64,000 bases of DNA from Labilibaculum euxinicum (lineage in GTDB: Bacteria > Bacteroidota > Bacteroidia > Bacteroidales > Marinifilaceae), in contig NZ_WTCR01000001.1 in the NCBI RefSeq assembly GCF_009795715.1, forward strand, positions 474,564 through 538,563, given 5' to 3'. Made by a program: the position numbers and the translations under genes. Position 1 is the stretch's first letter. Each line of letters begins with the position of its first letter. The notes beneath the pieces were generated by a model. That model saw nothing but the letters and a program-made list of their open reading frames with translations. It did not search any database and was not told the DNA's origin. Of this stretch, positions 29,740 through 40,500 are shown in pieces.

Positions 29740-29747
29740 TAAATTTG
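29740..29747 (+). promoter_or_regulatory. Candidate -7 promoter element of the mtaB operon
   Basis: TAAATTTG matches TAnnTTTG exactly, with a TTG about 24 bases upstream as a possible -33 element. It implies a leader of roughly 95 bases that contains a perfect hairpin. Confidence 0.5.
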
Positions 29748-29770
29748 CGCTTTAAATTATTTCTACATTT

Positions 29771-29803
29771 TGAACTATTTCAAATTTAATTTGAAATAGT
29801 TCA
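29771..29803 (+). repeat. Perfect 15-bp inverted repeat in the mtaB leader
   Basis: TGAACTATTTCAAAT and its exact complement are separated by three bases. The stem is followed by a moderately T-rich stretch, so it could be the ppx-like gene's terminator or a structure in the mtaB leader. Confidence 0.6.
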
Positions 29804-29848
29804 TTTATTTTAGCTAGAAGCTGAATATCAGCAAGAAGGGAAGAAACT

Positions 29849-31183
29849 ATGTTACAAGGTAAAAAAGTAGCATTCTACACATTAGGATGCAAACTTAATT
29901 TTTCGGAAACCTCTACAATTGGCCGTTCATTTAAAGAAATGGGCTTCGAAACAATTAAGCATACGGAGAAAGCTGATATTTACATCATAAACACTTGTTC
30001 TGTTACAGATCATGCTGACAAAAAATGCAGACAAGCCATTAAAAAGGTTATTAAAACCAATGCTAATGCATTTATTGCCGTAATTGGATGCTACGCGCAA
30101 CTTAAACCTGATGAAATTATCGCGATTCCTGGAGTTGATCTCGTTTTAGGAGCCAATGAGAAATTCAACATCCACAAATACATAGATCATCTTGAGAAAA
30201 AAGGTACCGGAGAACTGCATCCATGTGAAGTCGAATCGGTTAAAGATTTTCATTCTTCCTACTCAATGGGAGACAGAACACGTTGTTTTCTCAAAATTCA
30301 GGATGGATGCAATTACTATTGTACCTATTGCACCATTCCATTTGCCAGAGGCAATAGCCGTAACATGAGCATAAGTGAAACGGTACAACAGGCAGAGGAA
30401 GTTGCCAAACAAGGTGCAAAAGAAATTATCCTGACAGGAGTAAATATCGGTGATTTTGGAAAAAGTACAAACGAAACATTTCTGGATTTAATTAAAGAGC
30501 TTGAAAAAGTAAAAGGAATCAGTCGTTTTCGGATCTCGTCCATTGAACCCAACCTTTTAAGCAACGAGATTATTGAATTTGTTGCCCAATCAGAAAAATT
30601 TGTGAATCATTTTCATTTACCTCTTCAAGCTGGATCCAATAAAGTTTTAAAGCTTATGAAGAGAAGATACAATAGAGAATTATTTGCTCAACGGATTGAA
30701 AAAATTAAATCCTTACTTCCAGATGCATTTATTGGGGTTGATGTAATTGCCGGAAGTCGCGGTGAAAGTGATCAAGATTTCGAAGATGCATATTTATTTA
30801 TCAAAGAATTACCCATTAGCCAACTACATGTATTTCCTTACTCGGAAAGACAAGGCACCAAAGCTCTCGAAATTAAAGAGGTTGTTCCAATTCCTGAGCG
30901 AAAAAGAAGAGCAAAAATACTTCAAATTCTTTCTGAGAAAAAATTAAATGCATTTTACCGTGAAAATTTGGGCAAAACAGAAGAAGTCCTGTTCGAATCT
31001 TTTAATGATCATGGTAAAATGTATGGATTCACTAAAAATTACATTAAAATAGAAATTCCGTACAACCAAAACCTTAGCAACAAACTTACATTTGCTACCT
31101 TGCAGGAGATAAATTCAAATGGCAATGTTTCAGGTTCTGTTGTTGACAAAATACGATTCAACCTAAAGCCTGTTTCGCAATAA
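29849..31183 (+). CDS. mtaB: tRNA (N6-threonylcarbamoyladenosine-37) methylthiotransferase
   Basis: This 444-residue radical-SAM enzyme adds a methylthio group to t6A37 of tRNA. The N-terminal UPF0004 domain has three cluster cysteines (YTLGCKLNFSE, INTCSVT, VIGCYAQ), the radical-SAM core has CNYYCTYC near residue 155, and the C-terminus has a TRAM-like region. The GCKLN and CSVTDHAD forms fit MtaB rather than MiaB or RimO. It heads a run of four same-strand genes with short gaps. Confidence 0.93.
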   Translation: MLQGKKVAFYTLGCKLNFSETSTIGRSFKEMGFETIKHTEKADIYIINTCSVTDHADKKCRQAIKKVIKTNANAFIAVIGCYAQLKPDEIIAIPGVDLVLGANEKFNIHKYIDHLEKKGTGELHPCEVESVKDFHSSYSMGDRTRCFLKIQDGCNYYCTYCTIPFARGNSRNMSISETVQQAEEVAKQGAKEIILTGVNIGDFGKSTNETFLDLIKELEKVKGISRFRISSIEPNLLSNEIIEFVAQSEKFVNHFHLPLQAGSNKVLKLMKRRYNRELFAQRIEKIKSLLPDAFIGVDVIAGSRGESDQDFEDAYLFIKELPISQLHVFPYSERQGTKALEIKEVVPIPERKRRAKILQILSEKKLNAFYRENLGKTEEVLFESFNDHGKMYGFTKNYIKIEIPYNQNLSNKLTFATLQEINSNGNVSGSVVDKIRFNLKPVSQ

Positions 31184-31194
31184 AATATAAAAGC

Positions 31195-31995
31195 ATGATC
31201 GATCTTAAAGAACTTTGTTTTAAAACAAATGACATAGCCCGAAAAGTTGGCATATTCATAAAAGAACAGCAAAGCAAGATTAAATCAGATGCAATAGAAG
31301 TAAAGGGAATACACGATTTTGTAACCTACGTTGATAAAACTGCGGAAGAAAAAATTGTTGCCGAATTGAAACTAATTCTTTCTGATGCAGGTTTCATTGC
31401 TGAAGAAGGTACAGAGACGCATCGTGCAGAACGTTACAATTGGATTATTGATCCTTTAGACGGAACAACAAATTACATTCATGGATTATCCCCTTTTGCT
31501 GTTAGTATTGCGCTGCAAGAATACGATGAAATTGTATTGGGAGTAATATATGAAATTAGCCATGACGAATGCTTTTATTCGTGGAAAGGAGCTCCAGAAG
31601 CTTATTTAAATGGCAAAACAATTTCCGTATCGAAGGCAAATTCGATCGACTCAAGTCTAATTGCAACAGGTTTTCCCTATTCCAATTACGACCAATTGAA
31701 AACATTTATGGCTTCCTTGGAATACTTCATTATTAATTCGCACGGCGTTCGTCGCCCCGGCTCTGCTGCAACAGATTTAGCTTATGTTGCCTGTGGCAGA
31801 TTCGAAGCTTTTTACGAATATAGTCTTCAGCCCTGGGATGTTGCTGCCGGCTCATTTTTGGTAAGCCAAGCCGGCGGGAAAGTCTGCGATTTTAAAGGAG
31901 ATAAGAATTTCATATTCGGAAGAGAAATTATTGCCAGTAATACAATGGTTCATGATGAGTTTAAAAATGTTGTGATTCAACACATGATAAAATAA
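31195..31995 (+). CDS. Inositol monophosphatase family protein
   Basis: The 266-residue protein has the metal-binding motifs of the family: EEG after FIAEEGTE, DPLDGTTNYIHG near residue 85 and WDVAAGSFLV near residue 215. Such enzymes remove phosphate from inositol monophosphates or other small sugar phosphates; the substrate is not fixed by sequence. It begins 11 bases after mtaB and is probably cotranscribed. Confidence 0.93.
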   Translation: MIDLKELCFKTNDIARKVGIFIKEQQSKIKSDAIEVKGIHDFVTYVDKTAEEKIVAELKLILSDAGFIAEEGTETHRAERYNWIIDPLDGTTNYIHGLSPFAVSIALQEYDEIVLGVIYEISHDECFYSWKGAPEAYLNGKTISVSKANSIDSSLIATGFPYSNYDQLKTFMASLEYFIINSHGVRRPGSAATDLAYVACGRFEAFYEYSLQPWDVAAGSFLVSQAGGKVCDFKGDKNFIFGREIIASNTMVHDEFKNVVIQHMIK

Positions 31996-32048
31996 ACTTA
32001 AATGAATTTTCCTGCTTTCAGCAGATTATAAAAACACATTTCATCTAA

Positions 32049-32930
32049 ATGATAAAGCTTCTTTCCTATATGTTGTATGGTGTGGTAAGGCTAATAAGTT
32101 ACTTGCCATCTTCAATACTGTATTTCTTTTCAGACATTCTTTTTCTTTTTGTTTACCACATTTTTAGATACCGAAGAAAAGTTGTTACCTCAAATCTTAA
32201 AAACTCTTTTCCTGAAAAATCTGAAAAAGAAATCAAGGCAATACGAAAGGAATTTTACTGTCATTTCTGTGATACATTTATTGAGACCATAAAACTTTGG
32301 ACAATTAGTGAAAAAGAAATTAGAAAACGCTGCAAATTTATAGCCCCGGAAATTCTCAACAAATATAAAACATCAGGTAAAAGCGTTGTTATTGTATTTG
32401 GACATTATGGGAATTGGGAGTGGCTGACATCCATTAATTTATGGATAGAAGCGTACTATCTGCCTATCTACAAACCTCTTCACAATAAGGTTTTTGATAA
32501 AATGTTTCTACAGATAAGAAAACGATTTGGATCCAGGCCATTAGCTAAAAATGATACTTTGAGAACCATGATTTCATATCGAAATCAAAACAAATTTACA
32601 ACTACTATTTTTATTGGTGATCAGACACCAAACAAAAGAAACCTTAACTACTGGACGAAATTTCTCAATCAGGATACTCCTGTTTTGCTGGGAACTGAAC
32701 GTATCGCAAAAAAACTTGACCAGCCAGTAATTTTTGTTCATATGAAGAAAGTAAAAAGGGGATATTACGAAGCACACTTTATTCCTCTTTTTGATAATCC
32801 CAAAGATACGGCTGAGTTTGAAATCACGGAAAAACATACGCGCGTGTTAGAAGATATAATCAAAGAGGAGCCGGCATACTGGTTATGGTCTCATAAACGA
32901 TGGAAACACACAAAACAAGACTCACAATAA
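32049..32930 (+). CDS. Lipid A biosynthesis-type acyltransferase (LpxL/HtrB family)
   Basis: The 293-residue membrane-associated protein has an N-terminal hydrophobic stretch and the catalytic HX4E motif in FGHYGNWEW near residue 120. IGDQTPNKRN and WLWSHKRWK near the C-terminus are family landmarks. It should transfer a secondary fatty acyl chain to a lipid A precursor. It sits between a phosphatase and a glycosyltransferase, which fits an envelope-glycolipid transcript. Confidence 0.9.
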   Translation: MIKLLSYMLYGVVRLISYLPSSILYFFSDILFLFVYHIFRYRRKVVTSNLKNSFPEKSEKEIKAIRKEFYCHFCDTFIETIKLWTISEKEIRKRCKFIAPEILNKYKTSGKSVVIVFGHYGNWEWLTSINLWIEAYYLPIYKPLHNKVFDKMFLQIRKRFGSRPLAKNDTLRTMISYRNQNKFTTTIFIGDQTPNKRNLNYWTKFLNQDTPVLLGTERIAKKLDQPVIFVHMKKVKRGYYEAHFIPLFDNPKDTAEFEITEKHTRVLEDIIKEEPAYWLWSHKRWKHTKQDSQ

Positions 32931-32964
32931 GTAATTATATTGTAATACATCAGTTTAAAAAAAA

Positions 32965-33987
32965 ATGAATAGAATTGGAATCGTAATACTAAACTGGAAC
33001 GGGAAAAAATTATTAGAAACATTCCTTCCATCTGTTGTTGCTCACTCAAAACGTGAATGGGCCGATGTTATTATTGCAGACAATGCATCCAGTGATGATT
33101 CCATTGCATTTTTAAAAAAAGAATACCCTGACATTCAGGTCATTCAACTGGATAAGAATTACGGATTTGCTGATGGTTACAACAAAGCATTGGAGCAACT
33201 CTCACACAGCTATTTCGTTCTTTTAAATTCGGATGTTGAAGTTACAGAAAATTGGCTTGACCCGATTTACAATCATCTGGAAAAAGATCCAAGCATTGCG
33301 GCTGCACAACCCAAAATTAAAGCTTATCACAATAAAACGGAATTTGAATACGCTGGCGCGTCAGGTGGTTTTATTGACTATTTAGGCTATCCTTTTTGCC
33401 GTGGAAGAATACTGGATCAAATCGAAAGTGATCGCAATCAATACAACTCAGAACTTGATATTTTCTGGGCTAGTGGCGCCTCTCTCTTCATTCGTGCCGA
33501 TGTTTATAAAAAATCAGGAGGATTGGATGGTGACTTTTTTGCTCACATGGAAGAAATTGATTTGTGCTGGAGAATAAAAAATCAAGGATACCGAATCATT
33601 TCAGAACCTAAATCGACAGTTTATCATGTTGGAGGAGCGACCTTGCCAAACCATAGCTCAAAGAAACTCTATTTAAATTTCCGCAACAACCTATTCATGC
33701 TGCACAAAAATCTGCCTGAAAATAAATTCTGTTCCATTCTCCTGAAAAGAATGGTATTGGATGGTATCGCAGCGATGAAGTTTCTTTTGAGTGGCGAATT
33801 TTCAAATTTTGGCGCTGTATTTAAAGCTCATCTTTCCTACTATTCCATGTTCTCAAAAATGAGAGAAAAACGCACAAAGATGATTCCTTTTGTCACTAAA
33901 ACAGATCACAAGGAAATGTATAAAAACAGCATTATTTTCGATTTCTACCTAAGAAAGAAAAAACATTTCTCCGACATCACCTTCTAA
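32965..33987 (+). CDS. Glycosyltransferase family 2
   Basis: The 340-residue GT-A enzyme has the nucleotide-sugar strand IVILNWNGKKLL, ADNASSDDS, YGFADGYNKALE, the metal-binding acidic motif in LLNSDVEV, and FFAHMEEIDLCWR with the catalytic-base region. It resembles rhamnosyltransferase-like GT2 proteins but donor and acceptor are unknown. It is the last gene of the mtaB-led run and is followed by convergent genes after only 17 bases. Confidence 0.93.
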   Translation: MNRIGIVILNWNGKKLLETFLPSVVAHSKREWADVIIADNASSDDSIAFLKKEYPDIQVIQLDKNYGFADGYNKALEQLSHSYFVLLNSDVEVTENWLDPIYNHLEKDPSIAAAQPKIKAYHNKTEFEYAGASGGFIDYLGYPFCRGRILDQIESDRNQYNSELDIFWASGASLFIRADVYKKSGGLDGDFFAHMEEIDLCWRIKNQGYRIISEPKSTVYHVGGATLPNHSSKKLYLNFRNNLFMLHKNLPENKFCSILLKRMVLDGIAAMKFLLSGEFSNFGAVFKAHLSYYSMFSKMREKRTKMIPFVTKTDHKEMYKNSIIFDFYLRKKKHFSDITF

Positions 33988-34004
33988 AAATTAAGAATTA
34001 CTAA

Positions 34005-34331
34005 TTAGTTCACGGCAGAGAATTTAAGGCCAATAATTGATACAAGAAGAAGAAGTAAAAAGAATATTCTTGAGAAATGAATTGGCTCGCTAAATAAAAC
34101 AACGCCCAAAATTGCTGTTGTAAATGCTCCTATTCCTGTCCAAACAGCATAAGCAGTTCCAACAGGCAATGTTTTTATTGCCAATGCAAGAAAATACAAA
34201 CTTACCGCCATTGCAACAATCGTAATAACACTAGGCCAAAGTTTAGTAAACCCTTCGGCATATTTGAGCCCAATGGCCCAAACAGCTTCAAACAATCCTG
34301 CAATAATCAAATATACCCAAGCAATAGCCAT
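34005..34331 (-). CDS. SMR-family exporter of the SugE/Gdx type
   Basis: The 108-residue protein has four membrane helices and the key glutamate E15 in GLFEAVWAIGLKYAEG, followed by FTKLWPS and LPVGTAYAVWTGIGA. The WAIGLKYAEGFT form fits SugE/Gdx guanidinium exporters better than the EmrE multidrug type. It starts two bases after murF, so it is translated from the murF message, and no guanidine riboswitch is visible. Confidence 0.9.
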   Translation of the reverse strand: MAIAWVYLIIAGLFEAVWAIGLKYAEGFTKLWPSVITIVAMAVSLYFLALAIKTLPVGTAYAVWTGIGAFTTAILGVVLFSEPIHFSRIFFLLLLLVSIIGLKFSAVN

Positions 34332-34333
34332 AC

Positions 34334-35623
34334 TTACAATTTTTCAATTACCTGTTCCAAACGAATTCCTCTTGATCCTTTAATCAGAATATACTGGTTC
34401 AGCAGCTCTGTCTTATCAAGTTCCTTTATTAATTCGGAAGTATTTTTAAAGGTTTTGAACTGCTCATTAGAATTCACTTCTGTAAAAATATCTCCAACCA
34501 AAAATACCGATTTCAATTGTCTATCCTGAATCAACTGCAATAAATCCAAATGTTCTTTGCGGGCATCAGAACCCAGTTCCAGCATATCACCCAGAATAAT
34601 GACTTTATTTTTCCTCGACATACCTGCAAAATTTTCTATTGCAGCCTTCATACTGGTTGGATTCGCATTGTATGCATCCAGGAACAAAATGTTTTTCTCC
34701 GTTTTCTTCAATTGGGATCTATTGTTGCTGGGCACGTACTTTTCGAGCGCTTCCTTTATCTCAATCTCATCAATTTTAAAATATCGTCCTATAGTTACAG
34801 CAGCTAAAGCATTTTCAAAATTATAGGCGCCGATCAGTTTTGTTTTAATATACAATTTACCAATTGCTGATCTTATTTCTAAAACCAGATATGGTTCAGC
34901 CTGCAGAAATTTTGCCTTAGAAAATGCATTCTCCGAATTTCCATAGCTAATAGATTCCTGATCATTCAACATTTCAGTCAGGTAGTCGTTATCAGCATTA
35001 ATAAACACTTTTCCTCCATTCTTAAAAAGAAAATCGTACAACTCCTTTTTTGTTTTTACAACCCCCTCAAATGAACCAAATCCTTCCAGATGTGCTTTTC
35101 CAACATTCGTTATGATTCCATAATCGGGTTCAGCAATTTCGCATAACTGCTTAATCTCTCCCGGATGATTAGCTCCCATTTCAACGATCCCAAATTCAGT
35201 TTCCTCATTCATAGAAAGAAGAGTTAACGGAACACCAATATGATTATTGAGATTCCCAATTGTAGCTGCCGTTTGAAATTTTCGTTTCAAAACCTCATGA
35301 ACCAATTCCTTCGTAGTCGTTTTTCCATTAGTTCCCGTAATAGCAAGAATCGGAATATTTAACTGTCTTCGGTGTTCTCTGGCTAAATCCTGAAGTGTCG
35401 TCAATACATCTTCAACCAAAACAAAACGGTTATCAACAGCATATTCCTTTTCATCAACAATTGCATAATTACAGCCTTTTTCAACCGCAGACATGGCAAA
35501 TTTATTCCCATTGAAATTATCGCCTTTCAAAGCAAAGAAAATTGAATTGGGAACAATCTTTCTGGTATCTGTTACGACTATTGGATGTTCCTTAAAAAGA
35601 AGGTAAATATTTGACAACTGCAT
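34334..35623 (-). CDS. murF: UDP-N-acetylmuramoyl-tripeptide--D-alanyl-D-alanine ligase
   Basis: This 429-residue Mur ligase completes the cytoplasmic peptidoglycan precursor. It has DTRKIVPNSIFFALKG, the P-loop ITGTNGKTTTKE near residue 100, VEMGANHPGEI and the C-terminal DAYNANPTSMKAAI, which is diagnostic of MurF. It is followed by the gdx-type gene with a two-base gap. No other mur genes are near, unlike the usual dcw cluster. Confidence 0.95.
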   Translation of the reverse strand: MQLSNIYLLFKEHPIVVTDTRKIVPNSIFFALKGDNFNGNKFAMSAVEKGCNYAIVDEKEYAVDNRFVLVEDVLTTLQDLAREHRRQLNIPILAITGTNGKTTTKELVHEVLKRKFQTAATIGNLNNHIGVPLTLLSMNEETEFGIVEMGANHPGEIKQLCEIAEPDYGIITNVGKAHLEGFGSFEGVVKTKKELYDFLFKNGGKVFINADNDYLTEMLNDQESISYGNSENAFSKAKFLQAEPYLVLEIRSAIGKLYIKTKLIGAYNFENALAAVTIGRYFKIDEIEIKEALEKYVPSNNRSQLKKTEKNILFLDAYNANPTSMKAAIENFAGMSRKNKVIILGDMLELGSDARKEHLDLLQLIQDRQLKSVFLVGDIFTEVNSNEQFKTFKNTSELIKELDKTELLNQYILIKGSRGIRLEQVIEKL

Positions 35624-35674
35624 TGTATTCTTTTTCAGATTTAGTTAGACAAACGAAATTAGCAATTTCCAACA

Positions 35675-35706
35675 AAAAACCCCATCCTTTAGAGATGGGG
35701 TTTAAA
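35675..35706 (-). terminator. Terminator of gldJ
   Basis: On the minus strand AAACCCCATC pairs with GATGGGGTTTT around a short loop, followed by T residues, just after the gldJ stop codon. Confidence 0.85.
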
Positions 35707-35720
35707 AATATTTAAGATTA

Positions 35721-37244
35721 CTACTTTGTCTTTTTATTTGCAGGATGTCCTACATGAGTCATTGCACATCGGAATCCAATATCGTCACGTGCTTCTTTCT
35801 GATTTAAAAAGCGACGTGCACTTGGTGACATCCAGTAAGCACGATCTTTCCATGAACCACCTTTGTATACCCGGGAATCATCAGTTATCATAGAACTAAA
35901 ATCGCTTCCGTTCTGACCTCTGCCCTGAACATACATACGACTAGAACCTGCAGCCTGATGTTCTGGATTATTCCAGGTATAATCTGAAACGATACTTGAT
36001 TCAACATCACCATCCCGATAATTTCTATTATCTGCAGTTTTGTAATTCTCACGCCCCACTAACTCCTCATCTTTCTGATTTCTGTAACGAATTCTTCCTA
36101 AACTATCTTTTTCTGCAATATTTCCTTCTTCATCTCTAACTGCAGTTTTAAAAACATTTCCTCTGTAAGGATTAAATTCCGAAATATCTTCAGGAGACAT
36201 AGGACGATAAACATCAGCAACCCATTCGCTAACATTACCAGCCATACAGTACAATCCAAAATCGTTAGGCCAGAATGAATTTACAGGAACGGTAATATCA
36301 CCGGCATCATTTAATGCACCGGCTGTTCCCATATAATCCCCACGTCCACGTGCAAAGTTAGCCATCATCTGACCGCGAACTTTTTTCTGATCATTTCTAA
36401 CCCAATGCCCGTTCCAAGGGAAAATCTTACGGTCAGTAATTCTTTCATCCTGTGAATTTCCAATTAAAGCAGCCGCAGCATATTCCCACTCTGCTTCGGA
36501 AGGAAGACGATATTTAGGAAGCAACATACCGTCACTCCATCGAACCGATCTTTCTTCGTTATCCGGATTTAAATCTGTAAGATTTTTATTAACAGCACCT
36601 TCATACTGTCCAGCCAGATAGGCTTCTGTATTAAAATTATTTTCATCGCGTTGAGTAGGATCATTATTCAAAATTCCTTTATCAATAAGAATTCTTTCAT
36701 TTACACGATCGGTACGCCATTCGCAAAAATCAACTGCTTGTTCCCAGCTTACACCAACTACAGGATATTCTCCATAAGCAGGATGACGAAGGTAATTATT
36801 AACGTAAGGCTCATTGTAAGCCAGTTCATCACGCCAAACCAAAGTATCGGGCAATGCTTTTCTATAAACTTCCGGATAAGAAACAAATACTCTCTTAATC
36901 CAATGTAAGTACTCTAAATAATCAACATTTCGAACCTCTGTCTCATCAATATAAAAAGAAGGAACTGTAACTCTTCTTGGAACATTGTTCCAATCATACA
37001 TCACGTCCTGTTGTGTTCTTCCCATAGTAAATGTACCTCCCTGAATAAATTTCAGACCAGGACCAGTTTCTTGCTGAAAACCGCTATGATATTCAAAACC
37101 CCCATTCTCAGGTTCGTTGTAAGCCCAACCAGTGGTTTTAGATTTTTCTCCCTTTCCAACAAGATTTTTCACTTTCGAACAAGATGGTAAAATCATCAGT
37201 GAAATTGCAAAAACAAAGAGAATAATGCTCGATTTTAATTTCAT
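35721..37244 (-). CDS. gldJ: Gliding motility/type IX secretion lipoprotein GldJ
   Basis: The 507-residue protein has a lipoprotein signal ending in LMILPSC (C22) and a formylglycine-generating-enzyme-like (SUMF1) fold: FIQGGTFTMGRTQ, FYIDETEVRNVDYLEYL, PVVGVSWEQAVDFCEWR, YRLPSEAEWEYAA, GNVSEWVADVY and GFRCAMTHV. GldJ uses this fold structurally and is required for GldK stability and type IX secretion in gliding Bacteroidota. The gene diverges from porU, which supports the assignment over a generic SUMF1 protein. Confidence 0.9.
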   Translation of the reverse strand: MKLKSSIILFVFAISLMILPSCSKVKNLVGKGEKSKTTGWAYNEPENGGFEYHSGFQQETGPGLKFIQGGTFTMGRTQQDVMYDWNNVPRRVTVPSFYIDETEVRNVDYLEYLHWIKRVFVSYPEVYRKALPDTLVWRDELAYNEPYVNNYLRHPAYGEYPVVGVSWEQAVDFCEWRTDRVNERILIDKGILNNDPTQRDENNFNTEAYLAGQYEGAVNKNLTDLNPDNEERSVRWSDGMLLPKYRLPSEAEWEYAAAALIGNSQDERITDRKIFPWNGHWVRNDQKKVRGQMMANFARGRGDYMGTAGALNDAGDITVPVNSFWPNDFGLYCMAGNVSEWVADVYRPMSPEDISEFNPYRGNVFKTAVRDEEGNIAEKDSLGRIRYRNQKDEELVGRENYKTADNRNYRDGDVESSIVSDYTWNNPEHQAAGSSRMYVQGRGQNGSDFSSMITDDSRVYKGGSWKDRAYWMSPSARRFLNQKEARDDIGFRCAMTHVGHPANKKTK

Positions 37245-37285
37245 AATAGATTGAATGTAGTTTATCTCAAAAATACTTAACTCAA

Positions 37286-37293
37286 CAAATATA
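37286..37293 (-). promoter_or_regulatory. Candidate -7 promoter element of gldJ
   Basis: TATATTTG on the minus strand matches TAnnTTTG exactly, about 42 bases before the gldJ start. The remainder of the 355-base divergent region towards porU is AT-rich; near-matches such as TTATTTTGC lie about 60 bases before porU but none is exact. Confidence 0.5.
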
Positions 37294-37599
37294 ACTAAAA
37301 GAGTAGAGAGTTTATTGTATTTAATTTTACTTTTTTACAAAATTATTTAACATTTCAAGGGTATAATTCAGTTCAAAAAAATCACTAATCGCATGTTGCA
37401 TGACAGCTTAAACATCCCTACTACCCTAACTATCTGATACAAAACATTTTTTTAAAAACCATCCGGTTCAATCCCCAAGAAAAGTCTTCCTTTTATCTTA
37501 ATATCTTTTCTCGACTTTGTCTTAAGTTTTGCTTATTTTGCATACCTTCAATTCTCGCAAATCGCCAATTTGTTTAATTTAGATGTAAAATATCTGTAA

Positions 37600-40500
37600 T
37601 TGTTTATGCGTTATCTGGTAATATTATTATTCTCCATTATAAGTGTTAGTTCATTTTCACAAATTACAACTCCAATTAATTTGGATTGGACAGAAAGTTT
37701 AATTGTCTATCCTACAGGAGAAAAAATTAACACTCTAACTTTTACAGGAGCTTCATTGAATGAGGAAAACTCATGGTTACCAGAATATTCACACCTACAA
37801 TTAACAAGCTCAACCAACGAATTATTCACAGTCGAGTTATTTGATACGCAATTCAAATTGTTAAGTTCCACTGAAAGGCAGATTTTACGAAATAAAACAA
37901 TCTCCAATACAATAAAACCATCAATTAACACAGTTGTTATTCGAAAACAAAATTACCAACAAGTTAAATTTACGCCCATACGGAAGAATCCTTTAACAGG
38001 CCAACTCGAAAAATTGATTCGGTTCTCACTGAGATTTCAAAAAAAAAGTCAGACTAAATCGCTAAAACAAAGCAAATCTTACGTCGCCAGCTCTGTTCTT
38101 CAATCAGGAAAATGGGTGAAAATTGCAATTGACACCACTGCCGTGCATAAAATTACCTATTCCCAATTAATTGATATGGGAATTTCCAATCCGGAAAACA
38201 TACGAATTTATGGATCCGGGGGAGGAATGCTTCCTAAAATGAACTCTGAAGATAGTTTGGATGATTTGCCTAACAATCCCATTTTCATGGATAAAGGAAG
38301 TGATGGTATTTTTAATTCGGGCGATTTTATTCTCTTTTATGCCAAAGGACCAAGATCATGGAAATTCGATGAAACCTCCAATGAATTTGTCCACGAAAAT
38401 CATTTGTACTCCGATTTCTCACATTATTTTCTTAGTTCTGATATGGGAAGTCCGACGCTCATTCAATCGGCAGCATCCTTAGCTTCCTCTAATATAAATG
38501 TTACCGGATTTGATGACTACGCTGTATTCGATCAGGACAACATCAATCTTTTGGAGAGTGGCAGACTTTGGCTTGGGAATACTTTTGATGTTACAACAAA
38601 TTACTCTTTCAATTTTTCATTCCCAAACCTAAAAACAGGAGAACCTATTTTAATTAGTACAAATTTAGTGGCAAGATCATCGTCCGCAACAAAATTCAAT
38701 CTGCTTTCTGGAACGAATTCAATTGGAGATATTGAAATGCCATCGGTAAACACAGGAAGCTATACAGCTAACTACGCATCGGTTTCAGAGAAGAAATTCA
38801 TTAATTTCATTCCTTCATCTGCTGATTTTAAATTGAGTATTGACTATGATAAAAGTTCCCCATCCTCAAAAGGATGGTTAAACTTTCTTCGGGTAAATGC
38901 CAGACGAAATATGGTTTTCACTAACAATCAAATGGCATTTAGAGATACCAAAACCATTGGTGTTGGCAACAAGGCACAATTTACGCTTCAAAATACAAAT
39001 GACAAAACTCAAATTTGGGATGTCACCTCTCCCCAATCTGTAAAATTCATATCTGCTAATTACAGTAACAATACAACATCTTTTACTGCAGATGCAAATT
39101 CTTTAAAAGAATATGTTGCCTGTGATCCAAATGGAAATTTCCCTACACCAATTATTATTGGATCGGTTAAAAATCAAAATTTGCATGCTTTAGCTCAAAC
39201 AGATATGATTATCATTAGTCCTTCCAAGTTTTTGTCTTACGCCAGTCAAATTGCAGATTTTCACAGAACCAAGGACAATTTAAAAGTGACTATTGTTGAT
39301 CCGGAGGAGATCTACAATGAGTTTTCATCCGGTTCTCCTGACGCGAGCGCCATTCGTAATTTTGTAAAAATGTTTTACGATCGATCGACAAGTGAAGAGA
39401 ATCTACCCAAATATCTTTTACTTTTTGGCGATGGCTCATTTGATAATAAATCTGACCGCGAAAACAACACAAACCAAATTCCAACTTATCAATCGGAAAA
39501 TTCTTTAAGTCCGACTCAATCTTTTGTTACTGATGATTTTTTCGGACTACTTGATGATGATGAAGGAGAGGCAATTGGCATGGTAGATATTGGCATTGGA
39601 CGTTTGCCTGTGAATACGGCCGAAGAAGCACAAATTGTCACCAATAAAATTTTAAACTACAACAATTCAGAGTGGGGAGATTGGAGAAGCAAGATCTGTT
39701 TTATTGGAGACGATGAAGACAATAATACTCACATGAGGGATGCCAATAAGCTGGCTGTGCAGGTAGAAACAGACTATCCTCAATTTAAAATACAAAGAAT
39801 TTTCCTTGATGATTATGAACAGATAACAAGCTCTGCCGGGCAGGAATATCCTGATGTCAATTTAGCAATCAGTGAAAGTATAAACAAAGGAAGCCTGCTT
39901 ATGAACTACACCGGGCATGGAAATGAGAACGGACTGGCACATGAACACATTCTAATGCTCAACGATATTTTAAGTTGGAAAAATCCGACAAAACTTCCTT
40001 TGTTCATGACTGCTACCTGTGAATTCAGCCGTTTCGATAATTACAAAAAACTCTCTTCAGGCGAGATGATTCTTCTTCGTGACAACGGTGGTGGCATCGG
40101 TCTGTTCACAACCACCCGATTGGTTTTTTCATCTCCGAATTTCAGCTTAAACCAAAATTTTTATCATCATGTTTTTGATAAAGATTCGGATGGAAACTAT
40201 CTTCGTTTGGGTGATATCATGAGAAAAACGAAAAATGAAACAGGATCTGGCATTAATAAAAGAAACTTTACTCTTTTAGGAGATCCGGCTCTTAGACTGA
40301 ATTATCCTACTCATTCGGCCAAAACACTTCTAATTAATAATGTAGATATCAGTCAACCAACAGATACTTTAAAAGCATTGAGTAAGGTTCATATTTCCGG
40401 TGATATAATTGCAAACAGCGGTGCGATTTTGAATAATTTTTCAGGAACTGTTTATCCAACAATATACGATAAAGCAACAACTAAATCGACACGTGGAAAT

